Assembly (NCBI GenBank): GCA_963521545.1
Contig: CAUQVP010000006.1
Span: 1 to 40,451 of the forward strand
Source of the DNA: JABCPE02 sp963521545
GTDB lineage: Bacteria > Bacteroidota > Bacteroidia > Flavobacteriales > Weeksellaceae
DNA: 40,451 bases
Direction: 5' to 3'
Position numbers and translations under genes: made by a program
The notes under the pieces: model-generated
What the model was told of the DNA's origin: nothing
What the model saw: the letters and a program-made list of their open reading frames with translations, nothing else
Database searches by the model: none
In this document: piece by piece, positions 1-6,836 of the stretch
How the letters are laid out: every line of letters begins with the position of its first letter
Numbering within the stretch: the stretch's first letter is position 1

Positions 1-59
1 GTTTTAGAGGAAGAATGCTCCCTTTTGGTCAGTGAGTTTTTCAAGGGAAAACGATAAAT

Positions 60-653
60 TTATTTTAACTCTTCTATGGAATACACAAAATCTTGGTTGA
101 ATTCATTCATGGAGTTGATGAGCTGAAAATGAGAGAATTCGTTTAGGTTTTGTAGTGTGATTTCTGTTTCTTTTATTTTTCCTTGTTTTAGGAGGTTTTG
201 CCGCTGAACGCCATTGAGCAAGAAACTTTTAGGCGTGTACCAAGTTTGGTTTTTTAGGAATAGAAGATTAGAAAAAGAAGTATCTGTAATTTGTCCGTTT
301 TTCACGATGATGATTTCCTGTGCTCTGGCTTTTTTCTTCATTTTTTCAAATTCTGTGCGGTCTGCAAATTTGAAATCGTATGAAAAATCATTATTCTCTA
401 CTAGTTCGAAAGTTTCTATTTCTGGAAATGCATAAGGGAGCATTTGGGATTTGAAATTTCCCTCCAAATCATACACGATGCGCAGTTTGTAGAGTCCGTC
501 TTCGTCATGCTCTAAGTCCTTGAAAATCTTTTCTAAATCTATACTGCACTCCTTCCCGAAATGTGCAAAAGTCTCACGAACCCTCTGCTGATGAAGGTCT
601 AATAAGAATGCTTTTTGGTCTTCTACTTTTATGCTTTCAATAAATTGGGACAT
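60..653 (-). CDS. pabC: Aminotransferase class IV protein, probable 4-amino-4-deoxychorismate lyase
   Basis: This 197-aa protein belongs by sequence pattern to the fold-type IV PLP enzymes. Its C-terminal half has the family's 'ITDTSFSNLLF' strand-turn (canonical form E/D-x-S-x-x-N-hydrophobic) followed by 'LLNGVQRQNLL', which corresponds to the 'L-x-G-x-x-R' PLP-phosphate loop. It is shorter than the usual 270-290 aa lyases, a compact form that I believe is common in Flavobacteriia. Its start overlaps the end of the pabB-like gene by 17 bp, so the two are translationally coupled and should act in sequence: PabB makes aminodeoxychorismate and this enzyme removes pyruvate to give p-aminobenzoate for folate. 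The symbol rests mainly on that pairing, and a branched-chain-aminotransferase-like role cannot be excluded from sequence alone. The 59 bases to its left, up to the window edge, hold nothing I can assign. Confidence 0.82.
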   Translation of the reverse strand: MSQFIESIKVEDQKAFLLDLHQQRVRETFAHFGKECSIDLEKIFKDLEHDEDGLYKLRIVYDLEGNFKSQMLPYAFPEIETFELVENNDFSYDFKFADRTEFEKMKKKARAQEIIIVKNGQITDTSFSNLLFLKNQTWYTPKSFLLNGVQRQNLLKQGKIKETEITLQNLNEFSHFQLINSMNEFNQDFVYSIEELK

Positions 654-1611
654 ATATTTTATTTTTCATTTCTTGATATTCATCTTCCAGTTGGCTCATA
701 TGGGTGATTCCGCCGCCGCTTTTGAAGTAGAATTTTTTGTTTTCTTTTTCTATAAAACGAATCATCACACAGCTGTCCAGATTTCTGCCGTCAAACCAGC
801 CGCAAACGCCAGTGTAAAAGCCTCTTTGGTAATTTTCTGCTTCTAAAACAATTTCCAAAGTCTTCATTTTCGGAGCACCCAGAATAGACCCTGCGGGAAG
901 TAGTTTTTGGAGAATGTCGCCTATATTTTGCTGAAATTCAGGTTTTAGCTCTCCTGAAATTTTGGAACTCATGGCGTATAAATCCCTTTGGCGAGTTTTG
1001 ATGAAATCTATCCTTTGGAACTCTTCCAGCTGGACATTATCCGCCACCATGCTCAGGTCGTTTCGTAATAAATCCACCACCGTATAATGCTCGGCAAGTT
1101 CTTTTCTGTCTTCTTTTAGGACATTGATAGCGTTCTCCACCGAGGCATCTATGGTGCCTTTCATCGGATAGGTGAAAATCTTGTTTTCCTTGATTTCCAC
1201 GAAAGTTTCTGGCGAAAAAAATACAAATTGATCATCGAAATAGACTTTGTATTTCGCATCAGAAATTTTGTAAATTTCCTTTAAAGAAAGATTGGTTTTT
1301 ATCTCTGTCTGGCAGGTGTAGTTGGCAAGGTAGGAATTTCCACCTTTCAGGTTTTTTTGAACAATTTCAAAACCTTTTTGGTAATCTTCCCTGCTCTGTG
1401 GGAAATTTTCCCAGAAAATATTTTTTTCTGAATCTTGAATTGGTTTTTCAAATTTGAAGTCAGGAAATTTGATGAAAATATCTGCTTTTTCCAAATCTTT
1501 TTCTTCGAGAATGATGATATTCTGAGCCAAAAAATCAATCATAAAAAAGAAAGGAATTTTATTCGCAGAGAGGAAGTTCATTCTCTCAAAAGAGCCTTGA
1601 AAATTTTTCAT
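637..1611 (-). CDS. pabB: Aminodeoxychorismate synthase component I
   Basis: This 324-aa chorismate-binding enzyme converts chorismate plus ammonia (from a glutaminase subunit) to 4-amino-4-deoxychorismate, the first step of p-aminobenzoate synthesis. Family landmarks in order are 'GTIDAS' near residue 160, 'DLLRNDLSMVA' near 185, 'LLPAGSILGAPKMKTLEII-like' near 245, 'GFYTGVCGWF' near 275 and 'SGGGITHMSQLEDEYQEM' close to the C terminus. These are the signature segments of the anthranilate synthase I/PabB/isochorismate synthase fold. The protein lacks the long N-terminal domain of E. coli PabB, giving the short type. No glutaminase gene (pabA) is in the window. It is the first gene of a two-gene leftward unit with the pabC-like gene, with a TATTTTTG promoter box immediately before the start. 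Confidence 0.9.
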   Translation of the reverse strand: MKNFQGSFERMNFLSANKIPFFFMIDFLAQNIIILEEKDLEKADIFIKFPDFKFEKPIQDSEKNIFWENFPQSREDYQKGFEIVQKNLKGGNSYLANYTCQTEIKTNLSLKEIYKISDAKYKVYFDDQFVFFSPETFVEIKENKIFTYPMKGTIDASVENAINVLKEDRKELAEHYTVVDLLRNDLSMVADNVQLEEFQRIDFIKTRQRDLYAMSSKISGELKPEFQQNIGDILQKLLPAGSILGAPKMKTLEIVLEAENYQRGFYTGVCGWFDGRNLDSCVMIRFIEKENKKFYFKSGGGITHMSQLEDEYQEMKNKIYVPIY

Positions 1612-1613
1612 AG

Positions 1614-1645
1614 TGCAAAAATAAAACTAAAACTTTATTTTTGCA
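1614..1645. promoter_or_regulatory. Inverted repeat carrying two outward-facing -7 boxes
   Basis: A 12-bp arm (TGCAAAAATAAA, 1614-1625) and its exact reverse complement (1634-1645) are separated by 8 bp. Each arm contains TATTTTTG, matching the Bacteroidota -7 consensus TAnnTTTG. The minus-strand copy (1616-1623) points at pabB, only a few bases from its start, and the plus-strand copy (1636-1643) points at the M1 peptidase gene at 1738. No clear -33 TTG is visible for either direction. Confidence 0.5.
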
Positions 1646-1737
1646 TAAATAAAAGTATTAAAGTGATTTTTTAAACAAAATTCAGTGTTTTAATGCAAAA
1701 ATATTTTTACAGAAGAAATAAACAATAATTTATAAAT

Positions 1738-3594
1738 ATGAAAAAAATAATTTTACTAATCGGCTTTTGCTTTTCATTCATGCTGTCTGCTCAGAAAGGA
1801 GCTTATTATCAGCAATATGTGAAGTACAAAATGAACATCGATGTAGATGCGTCTAACTATTCTTACCACGGAAAACAGAGCATAGAATACACGAACAACT
1901 CGCCTGATGAGTTGAAAGTAGTGTATTTTCACTTGTACTGGAATGCCTTTAAACCTAATTCTATGATGGACCAAAGAGTGACCAACCAAGGGCTGAATGC
2001 AGACGGGCGTCTGATGACCAAAGTAAATGGGAAACCAGTCTCTCGTTTGGCTTCTATTCCTGCTAATGAAGAGGGAAGCCAGAAAATAAACTGGATAAAA
2101 CAAAAAGATAAAGAACTAAAATTCGAAGTTCAGGAAACGATAATGAAAGTTTATCTGAATGAGCCGCTGAAACCAAATTCCACTACGACTTTCACAATGG
2201 ACTGGGATGCAGTGATTCCACACCAAATCCGAAGAGCAGGGCGAAACAACCGAGAAGGCGTGGAAATGTCCATGTCCCAGTGGTATCCTAAAATCGCAGA
2301 ATACGACTATGACGGCTGGGCGACTTTTGACTATGTAGGAAGGGAGTTTCATGCGCCGTTTGGAGATTTTGATGTGACAATCAATATTGACAAAGACTAT
2401 GTCATCGGAGCAGGAGGAACACTCCAAAACCCTAATGAAGTGAAAGGATATGTCCAAAATCCTACGATCAAAGAAGATAGAAACGGAAAGGCAACTTGGA
2501 GATGGAAAGCCAAAAATATTTTGGATTTCGCTTGGGCGGCAGACCCAGATTTTTCGGTGGAAGAGATGACCGTAATCGATGGACCTAAACTATATTTCGT
2601 TTATCAAAAATCAGAAAAAACAAAATATTGGGAAGAAGCAAAACCTCTTGCGGTTAAATTTTTCCAAATCATGAATGCTACTTTTGGAAGGTATGCTTAT
2701 CCAAGCTACAGCTTTATCCAAGGGGGAGACGGCGGTATGGAATACGGAATGTGTACACTGATGCTGGGCGAGGCGAAAGACTTGGAAGGTCTTGTGAGTC
2801 TGATGGTGCATGAGGGGGCGCATTCTTGGTATCAGCAGATGCTGGCGACTAATGAGAGCGTGGCTCCTTGGCTGGATGAAGGTTTTACAACTTATGCACA
2901 GGATTTTGTTCTTTACCGATTGTTCCCGCCAGTTCAGCCGCAGCCTAATCCTTTCACGGATGCTATCCAGAGCTATGTGGCATTCACAAAAAGAAAAATA
3001 GAAGAACCAGCGGTTTGGCTTGCTGACCACCATGACCACGGTTCGGCTTATAGCGTGGCATCTTATACCAAAGGTCAGTTGTTTTTAGTAGAGCTGGGCT
3101 ATATCGTAGGGGAAGAGAATTTGTCTAAAATCATGAGAAAATACTATGATGAATGGTCTATGAAACACCCTACTGGGCGTGATTTTATGTATATAGCACA
3201 GAAAGTTTCGGGAATGGATCTGAAATGGTTTTATCATTACTGGATAAATACTACTAAAACCATAGACTACGCGATAAAAGATGTAAAATATGGCGATGGA
3301 TTTACGACCGTTACCCTTGTTAATAAAGGGACAATCCCAATGCCAATAGACTTCTCTGTATTGACAAAAGACAACAAAATAGTGAACTATCACATTCCGC
3401 TCAATATGATGAGAGAGCCGAAAAAATCTGATTTCTTTGGGAATTTTACTACTCTTGGTTATTGGAACTGGACGGCGAATCATTACACCTTTACGATACC
3501 TTTTGGGAAGGAAAAACTTCAGGCTATGGGAATAGATTTTACCCAAAGATTAGCCGATGTGCATCCAGAGGACAACTTCTTGGAAGTGAAATAA
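1738..3594 (+). CDS. Secreted M1-family zinc metallopeptidase
   Basis: This 618-aa protein starts with a signal peptide (basic MKK, a hydrophobic run to about residue 16, then 'LSAQ' at 16-19 as the probable cleavage region), so it is exported. The gluzincin site is intact: H358-E-G-A-H362, then E381 in 'WLDEGFTTY', which is exactly HExxH-x18-E. The substrate N-terminus motif GxMEN of M1 enzymes appears as 'GGMEYG' (residues 332-337). M1 enzymes are usually aminopeptidases that bind one Zn through the two His and the distal Glu. The final residue of the GxMEN motif is Tyr here rather than Asn, which may alter amino-end recognition. No Por secretion tail is obvious at the C terminus. coaX follows after 24 bp on the same strand and may be cotranscribed. 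The exact substrate cannot be told from sequence. Confidence 0.92.
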   Translation: MKKIILLIGFCFSFMLSAQKGAYYQQYVKYKMNIDVDASNYSYHGKQSIEYTNNSPDELKVVYFHLYWNAFKPNSMMDQRVTNQGLNADGRLMTKVNGKPVSRLASIPANEEGSQKINWIKQKDKELKFEVQETIMKVYLNEPLKPNSTTTFTMDWDAVIPHQIRRAGRNNREGVEMSMSQWYPKIAEYDYDGWATFDYVGREFHAPFGDFDVTINIDKDYVIGAGGTLQNPNEVKGYVQNPTIKEDRNGKATWRWKAKNILDFAWAADPDFSVEEMTVIDGPKLYFVYQKSEKTKYWEEAKPLAVKFFQIMNATFGRYAYPSYSFIQGGDGGMEYGMCTLMLGEAKDLEGLVSLMVHEGAHSWYQQMLATNESVAPWLDEGFTTYAQDFVLYRLFPPVQPQPNPFTDAIQSYVAFTKRKIEEPAVWLADHHDHGSAYSVASYTKGQLFLVELGYIVGEENLSKIMRKYYDEWSMKHPTGRDFMYIAQKVSGMDLKWFYHYWINTTKTIDYAIKDVKYGDGFTTVTLVNKGTIPMPIDFSVLTKDNKIVNYHIPLNMMREPKKSDFFGNFTTLGYWNWTANHYTFTIPFGKEKLQAMGIDFTQRLADVHPEDNFLEVK

Positions 3595-3618
3595 ATAATC
3601 TTTCAAAAATACACGAAA

Positions 3619-4383
3619 ATGAGCAAAACTTTAGTAGTCAATATAGGAAACACGAATATCCGTTTTGGGATATTTAGCGGTGATGAATGCCAGACATCAT
3701 GGGTTATCAATACCAAGCCTTACCGCACGAAAGATGAATTTTATTCGCAGTTTCTTTTGTTTTATCAGACTTATCAGGTCAAAGTAGATGAGTTTCAGAA
3801 AATCATCATTGGTTCTGTGGTGCCGCAGCTTACAACGGTGATTAGCAGAGCTTTGAAGAAAATACATGGTCTGGAACCTGTTTTGGTAAATAGAAGTACG
3901 CCCTCTGGAGTCAGCCATAAATCCAGCCAAATGGGAACTGATATTTATGCCAATTTGGTGGCGGCGCATTATCTTTATCCCAAAGACAAAAAGAAAATTA
4001 TCATAGATTTTGGAACAGCCCTTACGGTGAGCTGCGTGGATGAAAATGGTGAAACTCAGGGTGTTATCATTGCGCCTGGGATTATCACTTCGCTGAATAG
4101 TCTAGTTCAGCAGACTGCCCAGCTCCCGGAGATAGAGCTGGCTCCTCCGAAAACTGTCTTGGGGCAGGATACGGTTTCCTGTATGGTCAGCGGTATGGTC
4201 TACGGCTATCTTGGAATGGTGGAAGGTTTCATAGAAAGGGTGAATAATGAAGTGAAGGATAAATGTTTCGTAATCGCGACAGGCGGAGTTTCCCACATCT
4301 ATAAACCACTGACAGACAAAATAGATGTCGGCGACCATCTCCACACGCTGAAAGGGCTTTATTTCTTGGGGAAGGAGGGGTAG
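3619..4383 (+). CDS. coaX: Type III pantothenate kinase
   Basis: At 254 aa this is the normal length for CoaX, which phosphorylates pantothenate in the first step of coenzyme A synthesis and uses the ASKHA fold. Visible motifs are the first phosphate loop 'NIGNTNIRFG' (residues 8-17), a second 'DFGTALTVSCVD' near 130, 'APGIITSLNSLVQQTAQLP' near 155-175 and 'ATGGVSHIY' near 220. In characterised enzymes the first loop begins with an Asp (DxGNT) that contacts the metal/phosphate; here it is Asn (AAT, 3640-3642). The C terminus ends abruptly in a Gly-rich 'GKEG' after 'LYFLG'. A second, decayed copy of this 3' end, with a longer tail, lies at 5082-5159 on the far side of the next gene. It follows the M1 peptidase gene by 24 bp. 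Confidence 0.92.
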   Translation: MSKTLVVNIGNTNIRFGIFSGDECQTSWVINTKPYRTKDEFYSQFLLFYQTYQVKVDEFQKIIIGSVVPQLTTVISRALKKIHGLEPVLVNRSTPSGVSHKSSQMGTDIYANLVAAHYLYPKDKKKIIIDFGTALTVSCVDENGETQGVIIAPGIITSLNSLVQQTAQLPEIELAPPKTVLGQDTVSCMVSGMVYGYLGMVEGFIERVNNEVKDKCFVIATGGVSHIYKPLTDKIDVGDHLHTLKGLYFLGKEG

Positions 4384-4407
4384 CTGGTTTCTAAAAAGTA
4401 TGAAATA

Positions 4408-5088
4408 GTGAAATATTTATCAATTATCATTTTGTCTTTCGGTCTATTACTAAGTTGTAAAAAGCCGAAAGACAGAGTGGAAAAGAGGGAAGATGAAAAT
4501 TCGAAATTAACAGTAAAAGAACATTTTGCTGTTGCGACCAATGTTTCTTCATGGAAGAATTATAAAGAAAAAAGGGTTGATGATTCTACGAAATTCGTTT
4601 CAGGAGATTTTAATAATTACTATATCACAGGATTTTTAGATAGTAAGGGGAAGAAAAAAGATTGGTGGAATATTACAGACAAAAACAATGATAAAAGCGT
4701 AAAATTACTTTATGAAATCATTGGAAATAATGAGGAAATAAGTCAGTATATTTATTACAATTCAAAAGAAATAGATAAAACAAAAAGTAAGTTTTATGAA
4801 AAGAAGAAAATAGGAAGTGATACTTATAGAATGATTTTTTACACACCTATCGGTTTTACGAAAATAAATCAACAAGGAGATTTCGGCTATTACTTAAATT
4901 GTGATAATGAAAAGAAGGGAATAATAAATGTAAAATGCGATATGGAAAAAGGATATTACTATACCGATATTAAAAATATTGAAAAATGCAGTAAAATAAA
5001 TATTATAGGTGCGTTTTTTGAATTATACCAAGATGGAGATGGGAATTTTGTAGAAAACACGATTTATGTCAAAGAAAGCCTAAAATAG
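4408..5088 (+). CDS. Lipoprotein of unknown function
   Basis: A 226-aa predicted lipoprotein. The N terminus has a short hydrophobic signal and the lipobox 'LLLSC', with Cys at residue 17 followed by a lysine-rich 'KKPKD', so it should be processed by signal peptidase II. The body is rich in Lys, Asn, Asp, Tyr and Ile and matches no family I recognise. The start is a GTG at 4408; no in-frame ATG lies upstream, and a two-codon ATG-AAA-TAG sits just ahead at 4400. Base composition is more A/T-rich than coaX. The gene lies exactly between the end of coaX and a decayed repeat of that end, so it looks like an inserted accessory gene. With the small membrane protein downstream it could be a functional pair, but nothing in the sequence proves this. 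Confidence 0.75.
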   Translation: MKYLSIIILSFGLLLSCKKPKDRVEKREDENSKLTVKEHFAVATNVSSWKNYKEKRVDDSTKFVSGDFNNYYITGFLDSKGKKKDWWNITDKNNDKSVKLLYEIIGNNEEISQYIYYNSKEIDKTKSKFYEKKKIGSDTYRMIFYTPIGFTKINQQGDFGYYLNCDNEKKGIINVKCDMEKGYYYTDIKNIEKCSKINIIGAFFELYQDGDGNFVENTIYVKESLK

Positions 5089-5159
5089 GCGACTATCTCC
5101 ACATGCTGAAAGAGCTTTATTTCTTGGGAGAATATTTGAATAAATTGAACAAAGAATAA
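5082..5159 (+). pseudogene. Remnant copy of the coaX 3' end
   Basis: Bases 5088-5128 align without gaps to 4330-4370 at the end of coaX, with 38 of 41 identical. Read in the matching frame this piece gives 'GDYLHMLKELYFLG', against 'GDHLHTLKGLYFLG' in CoaX, and continues as 'EYLNKLNKE' to a TAA at 5157. The three differences are all transitions and all change the amino acid (H/Y, T/M, G/E), as expected for DNA no longer under selection. There is no start codon, and the first bases overlap the lipoprotein stop codon. It is either the original coaX tail displaced by an insertion or a tail brought in with the lipoprotein gene. Confidence 0.8.
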
Positions 5160-5166
5160 CAGGAAA

Positions 5167-5403
5167 ATGAACAGTAAATTATTAAAAATATTACTAAATA
5201 TAATAGTAGTTATTCTCTGTGTTTGGTTCTTATATTTTATCAGTGTATTTTCTATATTTACTTTTTTAGGAAGGCGCATAGGAGATAATGTAGATAGTCA
5301 ATATATTATTGTAGCAATCATTATTATTGCGCTATGTATTTTACTGTTGGGAATAATTGTAAAGTGTATTTTGATGATTATGAAAATCTTAAAATCTCAA
5401 TGA
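5167..5403 (+). CDS. Small two-segment membrane protein, unknown
   Basis: A 78-aa, very hydrophobic protein with two predicted membrane spans, roughly residues 8-30 ('ILLNIIVVILCVWFLYFIS') and 45-70 ('YIIVAIIIIALCILLLGIIV'), joined by a short polar loop with 'GRRIGDN'. An 'AGGAAA' purine run sits directly before the ATG. It begins just after the coaX-tail remnant, 78 bp beyond the lipoprotein stop, and is the last gene before a terminator at 5473, so it is probably read with the lipoprotein gene. I do not recognise the family; small membrane partners or immunity-like proteins look like this, but that is speculation. Confidence 0.6.
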   Translation: MNSKLLKILLNIIVVILCVWFLYFISVFSIFTFLGRRIGDNVDSQYIIVAIIIIALCILLLGIIVKCILMIMKILKSQ

Positions 5404-5472
5404 AAAAATATTCTAAATATAACCAGTAAATCTAATCAATCCTCCAAAACCCAGAATAAATACAAAAATACT

Positions 5473-5505
5473 AAATCCTCAAAGTGAAATTTGAGGATTT
5501 TTTTT
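5473..5505 (+). terminator. Rho-independent terminator after the coaX/lipoprotein unit
   Basis: An 11-bp perfect stem (AAATCCTCAAA 5473-5483 with TTTGAGGATTT 5490-5500) has a 6-nt loop and is followed by a T run to 5505. It separates the unit starting at the M1 peptidase from mnmA. Confidence 0.85.
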
Positions 5506-5521
5506 ATCAGATAAAATCATT

Positions 5522-5529
5522 TAAATTTG
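5522..5529 (+). promoter_or_regulatory. -7 box upstream of mnmA
   Basis: TAAATTTG matches TAnnTTTG and lies directly after the preceding terminator. No clear TTG at -33 is seen; a T-rich run occupies that place. Transcription would begin near 5535. Confidence 0.5.
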
Positions 5530-5538
5530 CCTCCAAAA

Positions 5539-5652
5539 ATGACAAATACAGATGTTTTTTCTTGGTATTTGTTGTGTTTTAGATGGTTTAACAAAAACGA
5601 TACCCTATCGTATTTCCTCGTTTTTCAGAGGTTTAGGGATTTTAGCATATGA
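5539..5652 (+). CDS. Possible 37-aa leader ORF overlapping mnmA start
   Basis: An ATG at 5539 opens a 37-codon frame ending in TGA at 5650-5652, which overlaps the mnmA ATG in the arrangement ATGA. The predicted peptide is rich in Phe, Trp, Leu and Arg ('MTNTDVFSWYLLCFRWFNK' at its start). It begins only a few bases after the expected transcription start, so it would be nearly leaderless. The 4-base overlap would allow translational coupling to mnmA. It resembles no family I know and could be chance reading of a 120-nt leader. Confidence 0.3.
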   Translation: MTNTDVFSWYLLCFRWFNKNDTLSYFLVFQRFRDFSI

Positions 5653-6836
5653 GAATAGTTGTAGGACTTTCAGGAGGCGTGGACAGCAGTGTTGCCGCCT
5701 ACCTGTTGAAACAACAAGGGCACGAGGTCATCGGGCTTTTCATGAGAAACTGGAATGATGCTTCGGTGACTTTGGAGGACGAATGCCCATGGGTAGAGGA
5801 TAGTAATGATGCCCTTCTGGTGGCGCAAAAGCTGGGTATTCCTTTTCAGGTGATAGACATGAGCGAACTTTACAAAGAAAGAATCGTAGATTACATGTTC
5901 TCCGAATATGAAAAAGGAAGAACGCCCAATCCAGATATTCTCTGTAATAGAGAAGTGAAATTCGATGTTTTTCTTCAGACTGCTTTGTCTTTGGGGGCTG
6001 ACAAGGTGGCCACGGGGCATTACGCCAGAGTTTCCTCTTTCGTGGATGAGAGAGGGGAGGAAATCTATCAGCTTCTCGCAGGAAAGGATAATAATAAAGA
6101 CCAAAGCTATTTTTTGTGTCAATTAAATCAAAATCAATTATCAAAAGCCCTATTCCCAATAGGAGAACTGACCAAACCCGAAGTGAGAGAAATAGCAAGA
6201 GAAATAGGGCTGGTAACTGCTGATAAAAAGGACTCTCAGGGGCTTTGTTTCATCGGAAAGGTGAGCCTGCCGACATTTCTGCAGCAGCAGCTAATTCCGA
6301 AAGAAGGTGAAATCGTGGAGATTTTCAGCGATTACAAAGAGTTTCATAAAGGAATGCTTCTTTTTGAAACTAAACTTGATGAATTAGAATATCTTTCAAA
6401 GAAAATAAAATACCAAAAAGAAGACGGAAAAGTCATTGGAAAACATCAAGGCGCGCAGTTTTTTACCATAGGACAGAGCAAAGGCTTGGGAATAGGCGGG
6501 CATAAGGAATCTTGCTTCATCATCGACCGCGATATGGAAAATAATATTCTTTTCGTGGGCGAGGGCAAAAATTTCCCTGGACTTTACCGAAAAGCATTGA
6601 AAATCAATAATGATGAGGTGCATTGGGTTCGTGAAGATTTACGGCTGAAAAACGGAGAATCTATGAATGTAAAAGCAAGGATAAGATACCGCCAGCCTTT
6701 GGAAGATGCGGTTCTTTATCAGTACAAAGACGGATTTTTCATAGAGTTTGAAAATCCGCAGTCGGCGATTGCAGAGGGGCAGTTCGCGGCGTGGTATCAG
6801 GGCGAAGAGCTGCTGGGAAGCGGTGTAATTTCATAA
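5649..6836 (+). CDS. mnmA: tRNA 2-thiouridine(34) synthase
   Basis: This 395-aa ATP-pyrophosphatase thiolates U34 of tRNA-Lys, -Glu and -Gln, using sulfur relayed from IscS-type donors. It opens with the PP-loop 'GLSGGVDSSVAAYLL' (residues 6-20). The two catalytic cysteines are present: C99 in 'NPDILCNREVKF', which activates the sulfur, and C200 in 'QGLCFIG', which forms the persulfide. The central 'HYARV' and 'KDQSYFL' segments and the C-terminal beta-barrel ('VRYRQP'-like near 340) follow the family order. It is slightly longer than the roughly 370 aa of E. coli MnmA, with an insertion near residue 240. dprA begins on the base after its stop codon, so the two are one transcription unit. Confidence 0.96.
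   Translation: MRIVVGLSGGVDSSVAAYLLKQQGHEVIGLFMRNWNDASVTLEDECPWVEDSNDALLVAQKLGIPFQVIDMSELYKERIVDYMFSEYEKGRTPNPDILCNREVKFDVFLQTALSLGADKVATGHYARVSSFVDERGEEIYQLLAGKDNNKDQSYFLCQLNQNQLSKALFPIGELTKPEVREIAREIGLVTADKKDSQGLCFIGKVSLPTFLQQQLIPKEGEIVEIFSDYKEFHKGMLLFETKLDELEYLSKKIKYQKEDGKVIGKHQGAQFFTIGQSKGLGIGGHKESCFIIDRDMENNILFVGEGKNFPGLYRKALKINNDEVHWVREDLRLKNGESMNVKARIRYRQPLEDAVLYQYKDGFFIEFENPQSAIAEGQFAAWYQGEELLGSGVIS

Noticed and set aside
4384..5160. Insertion sequence or transposon explaining the coaX repeat
   Set aside because: No transposase, no terminal inverted repeats, and the repeat is coding sequence from coaX rather than a random target-site duplication.
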